Assembly (NCBI RefSeq): GCF_023757625.1
Contig: NZ_JALGBZ010000003.1
Location: 1 to 64,000 of the forward strand
From: Halomonas sp. S3-1-1
GTDB taxonomy: Bacteria; Pseudomonadota; Gammaproteobacteria; Pseudomonadales; Halomonadaceae
Direction of reading: 5' to 3'
DNA length: 64,000 nt
The notes beneath the pieces are model-generated. The model saw only the letters and a list, made by a program, of their open reading frames with translations. It searched no databases and was not told where the DNA came from. The translations under genes and the position numbers were made by a program. Shown here in pieces: positions 57,667 through 64,000 of the stretch. How positions within the stretch are numbered: position 1 is the first letter of the stretch; each line of letters begins with the position of its first letter.

Positions 57667-58185
57667 ATGACTATCAACCAGGCGTTTTCGCTGTTAAGAG
57701 CAGCAACGGTCAAACCGTCGCTAGCGCTAATCGCCCTAACGATGACATTTTCATCCGCTGCCCAAGCCGGCCAAGACAATCGTATCGCTCAGTATGTCTA
57801 TAGCGGGTCAAAGCAGATAGGCCCCGGTAACTACAGCGTCATTTACCAAAACGGTAACAACAACCGGACCAACGTCGCTCAATCCTATTCGGCCCAGTAT
57901 CAAAACGGTAACTTTTCGAGTATCCGCCAAATCGGTAACGCAAATGCGGCGTCAATCGAACAAATCGGTGGCAACAATACCAGCCAGGTTTCGCAAAAAG
58001 GTAACGAGCACAGCGTTTCGATTCTTCAGAATAACGGTTCTCAAGGAGCGGAAGCCTTCGTTACTCAAACGGGTCAGCAAAGCAATATCACGATTTCACA
58101 ATCGGGGAGTGGTTACCGCAGCATCAATGTCGAGCAACAAGCGTTCTCGGGCAATGCGCGACCAGTCACCGTCGTCACTTACTGA
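57667..58185 (+). CDS. csgB: Curlin minor subunit CsgB (nucleator)
   Basis: Secreted amyloid subunit that nucleates curli on the cell surface. A signal peptide ends SSAAQA near residue 36. Repeats of about 22 residues with the curlin pattern (Q.GN.N...V.Q) follow: VIYQNGNNNRTNVAQ, SIRQIGNANAASIEQ, SQVSQKGNEHSVSILQ and ITISQSGSGYRSINVEQ. The ATG at 57667 is favoured by AAGGG eight bases upstream. Assignment as CsgB rests on its position before the longer, more regular curlin. 172 residues. A hairpin covers its stop codon. Confidence 0.85.
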   Translation: MTINQAFSLLRAATVKPSLALIALTMTFSSAAQAGQDNRIAQYVYSGSKQIGPGNYSVIYQNGNNNRTNVAQSYSAQYQNGNFSSIRQIGNANAASIEQIGGNNTSQVSQKGNEHSVSILQNNGSQGAEAFVTQTGQQSNITISQSGSGYRSINVEQQAFSGNARPVTVVTY

Positions 58186-58206
58186 GCAAAAATCCTTGCT
58201 CAGTAA
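58179..58206 (+). other. Hairpin over the csgB stop codon
   Basis: TTACTGAGCAA (58179-58189) and TTGCTCAGTAA (58196-58206) form a perfect 11-base-pair stem with a six-base loop. No T-run follows. It lies in the csgB-csgA message, 39 bases before the csgA start. Confidence 0.8.
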
Positions 58207-58245
58207 CCAACAAAGCAAGTCGTCATCATAAAGGGGAATCACCAA

Positions 58246-58956
58246 ATGAAAACTCAAATCACTACTATCGCTGCTGGTATCGCTCTTGCACTAAGCACCG
58301 CTGCTTCTGCTCAAGTCGCCAGCGATTCCTACATTATCCAATACGGCAACGAACACAGCACCAACGTTACTCAGTACGGTAACCAGGAATCACGTATTCG
58401 TCAGGAACGTGGTAACGACAACGCAGCTACCGTCGTTCAGGACGATGTTGTCGGCCAGGCTCCCACTCCGTTCGAGGCAGCGAACGTCTCCAGCATTCAG
58501 CAACAAGGCAGCCGCAACGATACAGTCGTGAACCAGGTAGGGAACGGTAACGACAGCTACGTTCTTCAAAACGGCAACGGTAACGTAGCTGAAATCATGC
58601 AAGACGGCCTTGATGACAAGTCAGTGGCGCAGTCTTACGGCAGCGATAACCTGACCATGCTCGATCAAAACGGCAACATGAACGATAGCACCGTTACTCT
58701 GCGTGGCGACCGTAACATTGCCGATGTAACACAGTCTGGTAACGAACTGAAGAGCGTTATCGTTAACCAGGGCGGTAACGACAACGAATACAATGTAATG
58801 CAAAGCGGCGACCGTCACGACTCTTACATCCTGACCAACGGCTATGGCAACTACCAGCAAGTTAGCCAAAGCGCTTTGTACACTCAAAATGCTCATCAAT
58901 CCACTATCGAAACTTACGGCAGCTACAACAATAACGTTGTGAAGCAGGCTCGCTAA
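58246..58956 (+). CDS. csgA: Curlin major subunit CsgA
   Basis: Main amyloid subunit of curli fibres. Signal peptide residues 1-22 (ending ASAQ). About nine curlin repeats follow, for example SYIIQYGNEHSTNVTQYGN, SSIQQQGSRNDTVVNQVGN, SYVLQNGNGNVAEIMQDG, STVTLRGDRNIADVTQSGN and SYILTNGYGNYQQVSQSA. The second repeat carries an inserted stretch of about 14 residues (DVVGQAPTPFEAAN). 236 residues, longer than the 151 of E. coli, which has five repeats. AAGGGG precedes the ATG. Rich in Asn, Gln and Gly, with lower GC than its neighbours. Confidence 0.9.
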   Translation: MKTQITTIAAGIALALSTAASAQVASDSYIIQYGNEHSTNVTQYGNQESRIRQERGNDNAATVVQDDVVGQAPTPFEAANVSSIQQQGSRNDTVVNQVGNGNDSYVLQNGNGNVAEIMQDGLDDKSVAQSYGSDNLTMLDQNGNMNDSTVTLRGDRNIADVTQSGNELKSVIVNQGGNDNEYNVMQSGDRHDSYILTNGYGNYQQVSQSALYTQNAHQSTIETYGSYNNNVVKQAR

Positions 58957-58986
58957 GCGTTTATCGCTCAAAGATATTGGAAGCCA

Positions 58987-59013
58987 AAACCGCCCTTGAG
59001 GGCGGTTTTTTTT
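58987..59013 (+). terminator. Terminator after csgA
   Basis: AAACCGCCC (58987-58995) pairs with GGGCGGTTT (59000-59008) across TTGA and runs into eight T. Confidence 0.9.
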
Positions 59014-59037
59014 ATGCACAAGAATTATTAAAAACGC

Positions 59038-59400
59038 TTATCTAAGATGCAGGGTTAGCGTCCCCCCCTTACCCTGAGTCGATGAGCGTGAGCGGTTGGT
59101 ACCCTTGAGGATATCTACCTCCAAACGTTCGTTGTCGGTTAACAGCGTGACCTCACCTTCTAATGCGGTACCTTCATAACTGAAGTCGGCGGGAACGCTC
59201 ATACGTTCCTCCGAGTACTCGGTGACCTGGTCGCCGTCGCTTACCCGCCAGTGCGCTGAAAACTCCGCGCCTTCCGTGCCGCTGATGTTGATCTGAATTC
59301 GGGTCATGTCCTGCTCCTGATAGGCCAGTGCGCCGGTGGATAAGGCGCCCACCAAACCCGCAACGCCCAGTGTATAAGACCAAATCGATCGCCGTTTCAT
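59038..59400 (-). CDS. Small secreted protein facing csgA
   Basis: I do not recognise this 120-residue protein. Residues 1-26 are a signal peptide (LGVAGLVGALSTGALA). The mature part of about 94 residues is rich in Thr, Glu and Ser with alternating hydrophobic residues (RIQINISGTEGAEFSAHW; EGEVTLLTDNERLEVDIL), suggesting a beta-sandwich. It has no Cys. It converges on csgA, so an accessory or anti-aggregation role in curli assembly, like CsgC or CsgH, is conceivable but is only inference from size and position. The ATG at 59400 is preceded by GAGG. Confidence 0.65.
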   Translation of the reverse strand: MKRRSIWSYTLGVAGLVGALSTGALAYQEQDMTRIQINISGTEGAEFSAHWRVSDGDQVTEYSEERMSVPADFSYEGTALEGEVTLLTDNERLEVDILKGTNRSRSSTQGKGGTLTLHLR

Positions 59401-59480
59401 GGTGAGTAACCTCATCAACCATAAACGCCGCCCGGATGGGCGGCGTTTTGAGTGTAGCAGCAGTTTGCCGATCGCTCTGA

Positions 59481-60761
59481 TTAAAGCAGCGCAAACGCCT
59501 TTTCGGCGGCCTCCAGAGTTTTTTGGATATCCTCCGGCGTATGGGCGCTGGACATGAAACCCGCTTCGAACGCCGAGGGCGCCAGATACACGCCATGATC
59601 GAGCATGGCGCTGAAGAAGCGGCGAAAGATTTCCGGGTCGCAGGCGGTGGCCTGGGCGAAGTTATCGACCCGCGACTGAGAGGTGAAAAAGAGACCGAAC
59701 ATGCCGCCGGCGGACTGGGTCATCATCGGCACGCCCGCTGCGTCAGCACGCTCCTTGAGCCCGGTACACAGCGTCTGCACCCGCTGAGTCAGCGCGTCGT
59801 GAAAGCCGGGTTCCTTGAGCTTTTGTAGCAGCGTAACGCCAGCGGCCATGGCCAGCGGATTACCCGACAGCGTACCCGCCTGATAAACCGGCCCCATGGG
59901 CGAGATGTTCTGCATGATATCGCGCCGTCCGCCAAAGGCGCCGACCGGCATGCCGCCGCCGACGATCTTGCCAAGGCAGGTCAGATCCGGCGTAATACCG
60001 TAGTGCGCCTGGGCACCGCCAAGCGCCACGCGAAAGCCGGTCATTACCTCGTCAAAGATCAATAGGCTCCCGTGCTCGTTGCACACCCGGCGCAGGGTTT
60101 CCAGAAAGCCGGGCTGCGGCGGAATGCAGTTCATGTTGCCCGCTACCGGCTCGACGATGATACAGGCGACCTCGCTACCGATCTCGGCAAAGCACGCCTC
60201 GACGCCTTCCGGGTCGTTGTAGGAGAGCGTGATGGTGTGCTCGGCCAGTGATGCCGGTACGCCCGGCGAGCTCGGCTCACCGTGGGTCAGAGCGCCGGAG
60301 CCGGCTTTCACCAGCAGCGAATCCGAGTGGCCGTGGTAGTTGCCCTCGAACTTGACGATCTTGTCGCGGCCGGTGCTGCCCCGGGCCAGGCGTATCGCCG
60401 ACATGGTCGCCTCGGTGCCGGAGCTGGTCATGCGCACCATCTCCATCGAGGGAATCATCTCGCAGATCAGATCCGCCATGGTGGTTTCCACCGCGGTGGG
60501 CGTACCGAATGACAGCCCGTTATCCAGACGCGCGCGCACCGCGGCGAGCACGTCCTGGTCGGCGTGACCGGTGATCATTGGCCCCCAGGAGCCGACGTAG
60601 TCGATGTAGCGGTTGCCCTCGACGTCGAACAGGTAGGCGCCCTGGGCGCGCTCCATGAACACCGGCGGGCGGTGCAGGCCCTTGAACGCGCGAACGGGGG
60701 AATTGACGCCGCCGGGAATGTGGCGCGTGGCTTGCTCGAAGAGTTCGGCAGATGTGGTCAT
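59481..60761 (-). CDS. hemL: Glutamate-1-semialdehyde 2,1-aminomutase
   Basis: PLP enzyme making 5-aminolevulinate from glutamate-1-semialdehyde for heme. It starts [40 protein letters not shown] binds cofactor phosphate, [19 protein letters not shown] carries the conserved Asp, and the PLP Lys is in [19 protein letters not shown]. 426 residues is normal. GAGGATG lies before the ATG. Confidence 0.97.
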   Translation of the reverse strand: MTTSAELFEQATRHIPGGVNSPVRAFKGLHRPPVFMERAQGAYLFDVEGNRYIDYVGSWGPMITGHADQDVLAAVRARLDNGLSFGTPTAVETTMADLICEMIPSMEMVRMTSSGTEATMSAIRLARGSTGRDKIVKFEGNYHGHSDSLLVKAGSGALTHGEPSSPGVPASLAEHTITLSYNDPEGVEACFAEIGSEVACIIVEPVAGNMNCIPPQPGFLETLRRVCNEHGSLLIFDEVMTGFRVALGGAQAHYGITPDLTCLGKIVGGGMPVGAFGGRRDIMQNISPMGPVYQAGTLSGNPLAMAAGVTLLQKLKEPGFHDALTQRVQTLCTGLKERADAAGVPMMTQSAGGMFGLFFTSQSRVDNFAQATACDPEIFRRFFSAMLDHGVYLAPSAFEAGFMSSAHTPEDIQKTLEAAEKAFALL

Positions 60762-60853
60762 GTCATCCTCAGCGTGGTTGGCTCAATGATTGATAGCTTA
60801 GCGCCTGACGGCGTGGCGTAAACAGGCGCTTTATCGATCGGCGGCCAATGAGA

Positions 60854-61663
60854 TCAAAAGCGGGTCAGGCGAGGCAAGCGGCGGGGAAGATACTGGCCGC
60901 TTTCCGGCGCATAGGCCTTCGACAGGGCCTGCCAGGTAAAGTGCTGCGCCTGTTCGCAGGCGGTGGGTAAGCGCTCACCCACCGCCATGCGCGCGGCGAT
61001 CGCCGAGGCGAGCGTGCAGCCCGAGCCATGAAAACGCTCCGGTAGGCGCGGCCACTGCCACTGCCGCGTGGTGTCCGGCGAGTGCAGCGTATGCACCACC
61101 TGGTCCGGATTACCCGGCAGCGGGTCGTCGGTGGCCGTCACCAGCACCGCCTGGCAGCCCTGGGAGATCAGCGCCACCACGCGGGCGGTGTCGTCCTCGC
61201 CTTCGGCAATATCCGGGGTCAGCGTCATCAGCTCAAAGCGGTTGGGCGTCAGGATATCCACAAGCGGAAGCAGCCGGTCTATGTAGAGCTTTTGCAAAGC
61301 GGCTGTGGATAACTCAGCCCCGCCGCCGGCTTTCAATACCGGGTCTGCCACCACCGGAACGCCGGGAAAGCGGCGGATGATCTGCTCGGCGGCCAACAGC
61401 GTCGGCGCGTCGGCCAGAAGCCCCAGCTTGATCGCCCCAATAGTGAAGTCGCCAAGCGCCGCCGCGCTTTGCCGCATCATCTGCGGGTCGGCGGGCAACA
61501 CGCGCTGGACATCGCGGCAGTTTTGCACGGTGGTGGCGGTGGGGATCGTCAGCGCCCAGCCGCCGCAGCCGGCGATGGCTTCGCTATCGGCGATCAGGCC
61601 TGCGCCGCCGGTCGGGTCGTGCCCGGCCAACACCAAAACGGTGGGAGGAAGCGGTTGATGCAT
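60854..61663 (-). CDS. thiD: Hydroxymethylpyrimidine/phosphomethylpyrimidine kinase
   Basis: Two-step kinase of the thiamine pyrimidine branch, in the ribokinase family. VLAGHDPTGGAGLIADSEAI is near the start (GHDPTGGAG in place of the common GSDSGGGAG). VADPVLKAGGGAEL, DILTPNRFELMTLT and the C-terminal FHGSGCTLASAIAARMA, with the anion hole, complete the pattern. 269 residues. Its ATG overlaps the hemJ stop by one base. Linked to hemL, which follows on the same strand. Confidence 0.92.
   Translation of the reverse strand: MHQPLPPTVLVLAGHDPTGGAGLIADSEAIAGCGGWALTIPTATTVQNCRDVQRVLPADPQMMRQSAAALGDFTIGAIKLGLLADAPTLLAAEQIIRRFPGVPVVADPVLKAGGGAELSTAALQKLYIDRLLPLVDILTPNRFELMTLTPDIAEGEDDTARVVALISQGCQAVLVTATDDPLPGNPDQVVHTLHSPDTTRQWQWPRLPERFHGSGCTLASAIAARMAVGERLPTACEQAQHFTWQALSKAYAPESGQYLPRRLPRLTRF
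60967..60978. repeat. GTRAGYGCTYAC palindrome, copy 5 (inside thiD)
   Basis: GTAAGCGCTCAC inside thiD. The flanks extend the symmetry (GGTGG before, CCACC after). Confidence 0.55.
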
Positions 61664-62094
61664 TAAAACGGCTTCAACACGGCAAGCAGCACCACCGCGA
61701 CCAGCACGATCACCGGGGCTTCATTGAAAAAGCGAAAGAAGGTGTGGCTTTTGGTACAGCGGTTCTGGGCGAACTGCTTGAGATAGATCAGGCAAACGTG
61801 GTGATAAGCGATCAATAGCGCCACCAGCGTCAGCTTGACGTGCATCCAGCCTTGGCTCATCCAGCCGGGCACCAGGTAAAGCATGATCCCGCCAAAAATC
61901 AGCACCAGAATCATCGACGGCGTCATGATCCCGCGGTAGAGCTTGCGCTCCATGGTCTTGAAGTAAGTAATCGCTTGCTCATCGCCAGCGTCGCGCGCCG
62001 TGGCGTGATAAACGAAAAGCCTGGGCAGATAAAAAAGCGCGGCGAACCAGGTCACCATGGCCATCAAATGCAAAGCCTTCATCCATAAATACAT
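61663..62094 (-). CDS. hemJ: Protoporphyrinogen oxidase HemJ-like (UPF0093)
   Basis: Inner-membrane protein of 143 residues with four hydrophobic segments. The N-terminus MYLWMKALHLMAMVTWFAAL with its conserved His, FYLPRLFVYH and WMHVKLTLVALLIAYHH match HemJ, which oxidises protoporphyrinogen IX. The place beside hemL (with thiD between) supports a role in heme synthesis. AAGGAG precedes the ATG. Confidence 0.9.
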   Translation of the reverse strand: MYLWMKALHLMAMVTWFAALFYLPRLFVYHATARDAGDEQAITYFKTMERKLYRGIMTPSMILVLIFGGIMLYLVPGWMSQGWMHVKLTLVALLIAYHHVCLIYLKQFAQNRCTKSHTFFRFFNEAPVIVLVAVVLLAVLKPF

Positions 62095-62103
62095 GGTCTC
62101 TCC

Positions 62104-63912
62104 TTACGCGGTCGGCTCATTGTCACGGGGTCCGGCTTTATCGCTTGGATCCGAGTAGTGGTAATAGCGCTCGATGGCACCGCGGGTAATGATACCTGAA
62201 ATTCGCTGCTGCTTCGGGCGATAACCGTGCACCACGTAAAGCGCGCCCAAGGCGTTGTCCTGAAGTTTCAAAAACGCCTCGGAGAGCGTGGCTTGGAGCG
62301 CGATCGGCGCCATTTCCACGCGCTGGCCCGGAATTTCGAGAAGATCCACCAGTTCGTCCTCCGGGGGCGGCTTGCCGTCGAGCGCCTCGTCGTGCTCTAA
62401 AAGCCAGCGCGCCAGCGCCGCCGCCTTGAGCCCCAGCGCCGGCTTTTTGTCGCTGGAGCGTTCGATCAGTAGCCACACCGGATTGGTTTCCAGAAGTTTT
62501 CGCGCTTGGTCTGGCGTAACTACACGCTCGGTGCGCACCAACTGGCGCTCCATCACCGCCGGGACCGACACGCGTGAGAGCGCCTGCATCAAGGGCTGCT
62601 GCAGCGGGTGCAGCCCGTAGCGTACGGAGCTCAGGAAAAAGCCTTCGCAGCCGGTGAGCTGGCGCGAGGTCAAACACGCCACCACCACTACCAGCATGCC
62701 CGGCAGCATGATGTTCGGCGTATGGGTCAGCTCCAAAAGCGCCATGAGCGCGGCCAGCGGCGCCTGGAGCACCGCGCCCATCATCGCCGCCATACCGAGC
62801 ATGGCGAATACGCCCGGGTCGGCGGCGGGGGCCGGCCAGATCCAGAGCCCCAGCGAGCCGCTGAGCGCCCCGGCTGCCGCGCCCACCACCAGCACCGGGC
62901 CGATGATACCGATAGGCACGCCGCCGGCGACGGTCAGCGCGGTGATCAACAGCTTGGCGACGACCAGCCCCAGCAGCACGTAGACGCCGAGCTGATTATT
63001 GAGCGCCGCGGCCAGGCTGTCGTAGCCGATACCCTGCACTTGGGGGAACCACCAGGCCATCGCCGAGGTGGCAAGCCCCACCGCCGCCAGGCGCATCCAC
63101 AGCGGCATCGCGGCCAAACGCTTGTTACGCGCGATATGAATGAACAGCCCGGCTAAAAGCCCGATGAACAGCCCGGTGATGACCACCCAAGGCAAGTTCA
63201 TCAAGGAGCCGAGTGTGACTTCGGGAATACGAAAGGCGGGTTCGCTGCCGTAAACCATCTGGGCCACGACCGCCCCCATGGTCGAGGCCAGAATCACCGG
63301 CATGAAGCTCATCAGCGTGTACTCCATCATCACCACTTCCATGGCGAAGATGACCCCGGCGATCGGCGTATTGAAGGAAGCGGAAATACCTGCCGCAGTG
63401 CCGCAGGCGACCAGCACGCGCAGGCTGTTGTTGGGCAGGCGAAGCTTGACCCCGAGCCCGCTCGACGCCGCCGCGCCCAGGTGGATGGCCGGGCCTTCAC
63501 GCCCGGCGGAGAGCCCGCCAAGCACCGACACCACGCCGACCCACCACTGATTGAGCCAGTTGCGCAGCGGAAAACGGCCCTGATGATAGGAGAGCCGCTC
63601 GATCACGTGGCTGACGCCAAGCTTTTGCGCCGCGGCCTTCTGGCGGTAGAGAAACACGCCGATCACCGTGACCGCCAACAGCGGCAGCAGCGCGCGAAGC
63701 CAGGGGGCGAGCCCTTCGAAAGCTTCCGGGTTGGCGTCGGGCATGTAGAGTACCGCGCCCATCTCGAGCAGCAGGCGAAAGCCCACCATCACCGCCCCGG
63801 TGATGATTCCGGAGAGCAGTCCCAGTACGCACAGCTGGGGCAGTGCGTCGACGTTGGCGAGCTGGCGGCGAAAGGCCTCCAGGGTGAAATCTGCTCGGGA
63901 ATACCGTGCCAC
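62104..63912 (-). CDS. ClC-family chloride channel/transporter with CBS domain
   Basis: Inner-membrane ClC protein with about ten membrane helices (residues 25-440) and a C-terminal cytosolic part (about 450-590) resembling CBS domains. The gating-glutamate loop is GGLSAGREGPAIHLGAAASS near residue 135. The later anion-site motif is VPIGIIGPVLVVGAAAGALS. The first selectivity motif, usually GSGIP, reads GVSHV here. Chloride/proton exchange is the common activity of bacterial members. GTG start with AAGGA upstream; 602 residues. Ten bases separate it from hemJ. Confidence 0.88.
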   Translation of the reverse strand: MARYSRADFTLEAFRRQLANVDALPQLCVLGLLSGIITGAVMVGFRLLLEMGAVLYMPDANPEAFEGLAPWLRALLPLLAVTVIGVFLYRQKAAAQKLGVSHVIERLSYHQGRFPLRNWLNQWWVGVVSVLGGLSAGREGPAIHLGAAASSGLGVKLRLPNNSLRVLVACGTAAGISASFNTPIAGVIFAMEVVMMEYTLMSFMPVILASTMGAVVAQMVYGSEPAFRIPEVTLGSLMNLPWVVITGLFIGLLAGLFIHIARNKRLAAMPLWMRLAAVGLATSAMAWWFPQVQGIGYDSLAAALNNQLGVYVLLGLVVAKLLITALTVAGGVPIGIIGPVLVVGAAAGALSGSLGLWIWPAPAADPGVFAMLGMAAMMGAVLQAPLAALMALLELTHTPNIMLPGMLVVVVACLTSRQLTGCEGFFLSSVRYGLHPLQQPLMQALSRVSVPAVMERQLVRTERVVTPDQARKLLETNPVWLLIERSSDKKPALGLKAAALARWLLEHDEALDGKPPPEDELVDLLEIPGQRVEMAPIALQATLSEAFLKLQDNALGALYVVHGYRPKQQRISGIITRGAIERYYHYSDPSDKAGPRDNEPTA

Positions 63913-63980
63913 GACCGCGTTCCTTAGCTGTTGGCTTTTTTATCAGAGAGGTGCCCTGCGCGCTGTCGACCCGGTAAAAA

Positions 63981-63992
63981 GTAAGCGTTCAC
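63981..63992. repeat. GTRAGYGCTYAC palindrome, degenerate copy
   Basis: GTAAGCGTTCAC upstream of the chloride transporter gene. It has one mismatch to the motif, and TCACC follows. Confidence 0.4.
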
Positions 63993-64000
63993 TCACCGAT

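Noticed and set aside
61304..61312. TGTGGATAA (DnaA box, minus strand) inside thiD
   Set aside because: Isolated and within a conserved gene; chance occurrence is likely.

Overview
The window is a GC-rich gammaproteobacterial chromosome segment. It carries the replication origin neighbourhood (glyQS, gmhB, gyrB-recF-dnaN-dnaA, oriC, rpmH-rnpA-yidC-mnmE), a lipopolysaccharide inner-core locus and a curli locus. Gene content, gene order and protein sequences look most like Halomonas or a close relative in the Halomonadaceae. This placement is by recognition only; no search was run. I saw no insertion sequences, prophage, CRISPR array or tRNA genes.

Layout. 1-470: leader and promoter of an rRNA operon that runs leftwards out of the window. 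0.47-4.3 kb: pyrB facing the gshB-yqgE-yqgF operon and a CvfB-like RNA-binding protein. 4.5-8.5 kb: a sodium:solute symporter with an unknown partner, then rsmE, secB and a membrane rhodanese. 8.7-12.9 kb: gpmI, envC and a carboxy-terminal protease. 12.9-17.4 kb: the ygfB-pepP-ubiH-ubiI operon for ubiquinone hydroxylation. 17.5-18.8 kb: zapA, 6S RNA and 5-formyl-THF cyclo-ligase. 18.8-19.1 kb: a 32-codon membrane-protein gene with its own promoter and a shared terminator. 19.2-21.5 kb: ilvA and rpiA. 21.5-32.9 kb: ten genes for Kdo transfer, ADP-heptose synthesis, heptosyl and other glycosyl transfer, Kdo phosphorylation and periplasmic phosphoglycerol transfer, in alternating directions with overlapping ends. 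gmhB, another ADP-heptose gene, lies at 37 kb.

33-48 kb is the origin domain. Four perfect parS sites lie between 36.1 and 40.8 kb, two of them inside recF, where they encode the peptide FHVKH. oriC lies between dnaA and rpmH with DnaA boxes and an AT-rich stretch. yidD is missing from its usual place between rnpA and yidC, and the gidAB-parAB genes that often follow mnmE are not in the window.

48-54.5 kb carries a MetE-like methyltransferase, a RarD-type transporter, an Lrp-family regulator, rlmJ, an OmpA-like lipoprotein, hemW and rdgB. 54.7-59.4 kb is a curli system, csgD-E-F-G then csgB-A, all in one direction, with no csgC and with an unrecognised small secreted protein facing csgA. 59.5-63.9 kb carries hemL, thiD, hemJ and a ClC-family chloride transporter.

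The least explained signals are a recurrent palindrome (GTRAGYGCTYAC) in both intergenic and coding DNA, the 32-residue membrane protein gene, the kinase-like protein between glyS and gmhB with Glu at the catalytic Asp position, the small secreted protein beside csgA, and a strong hairpin over the csgB stop codon.
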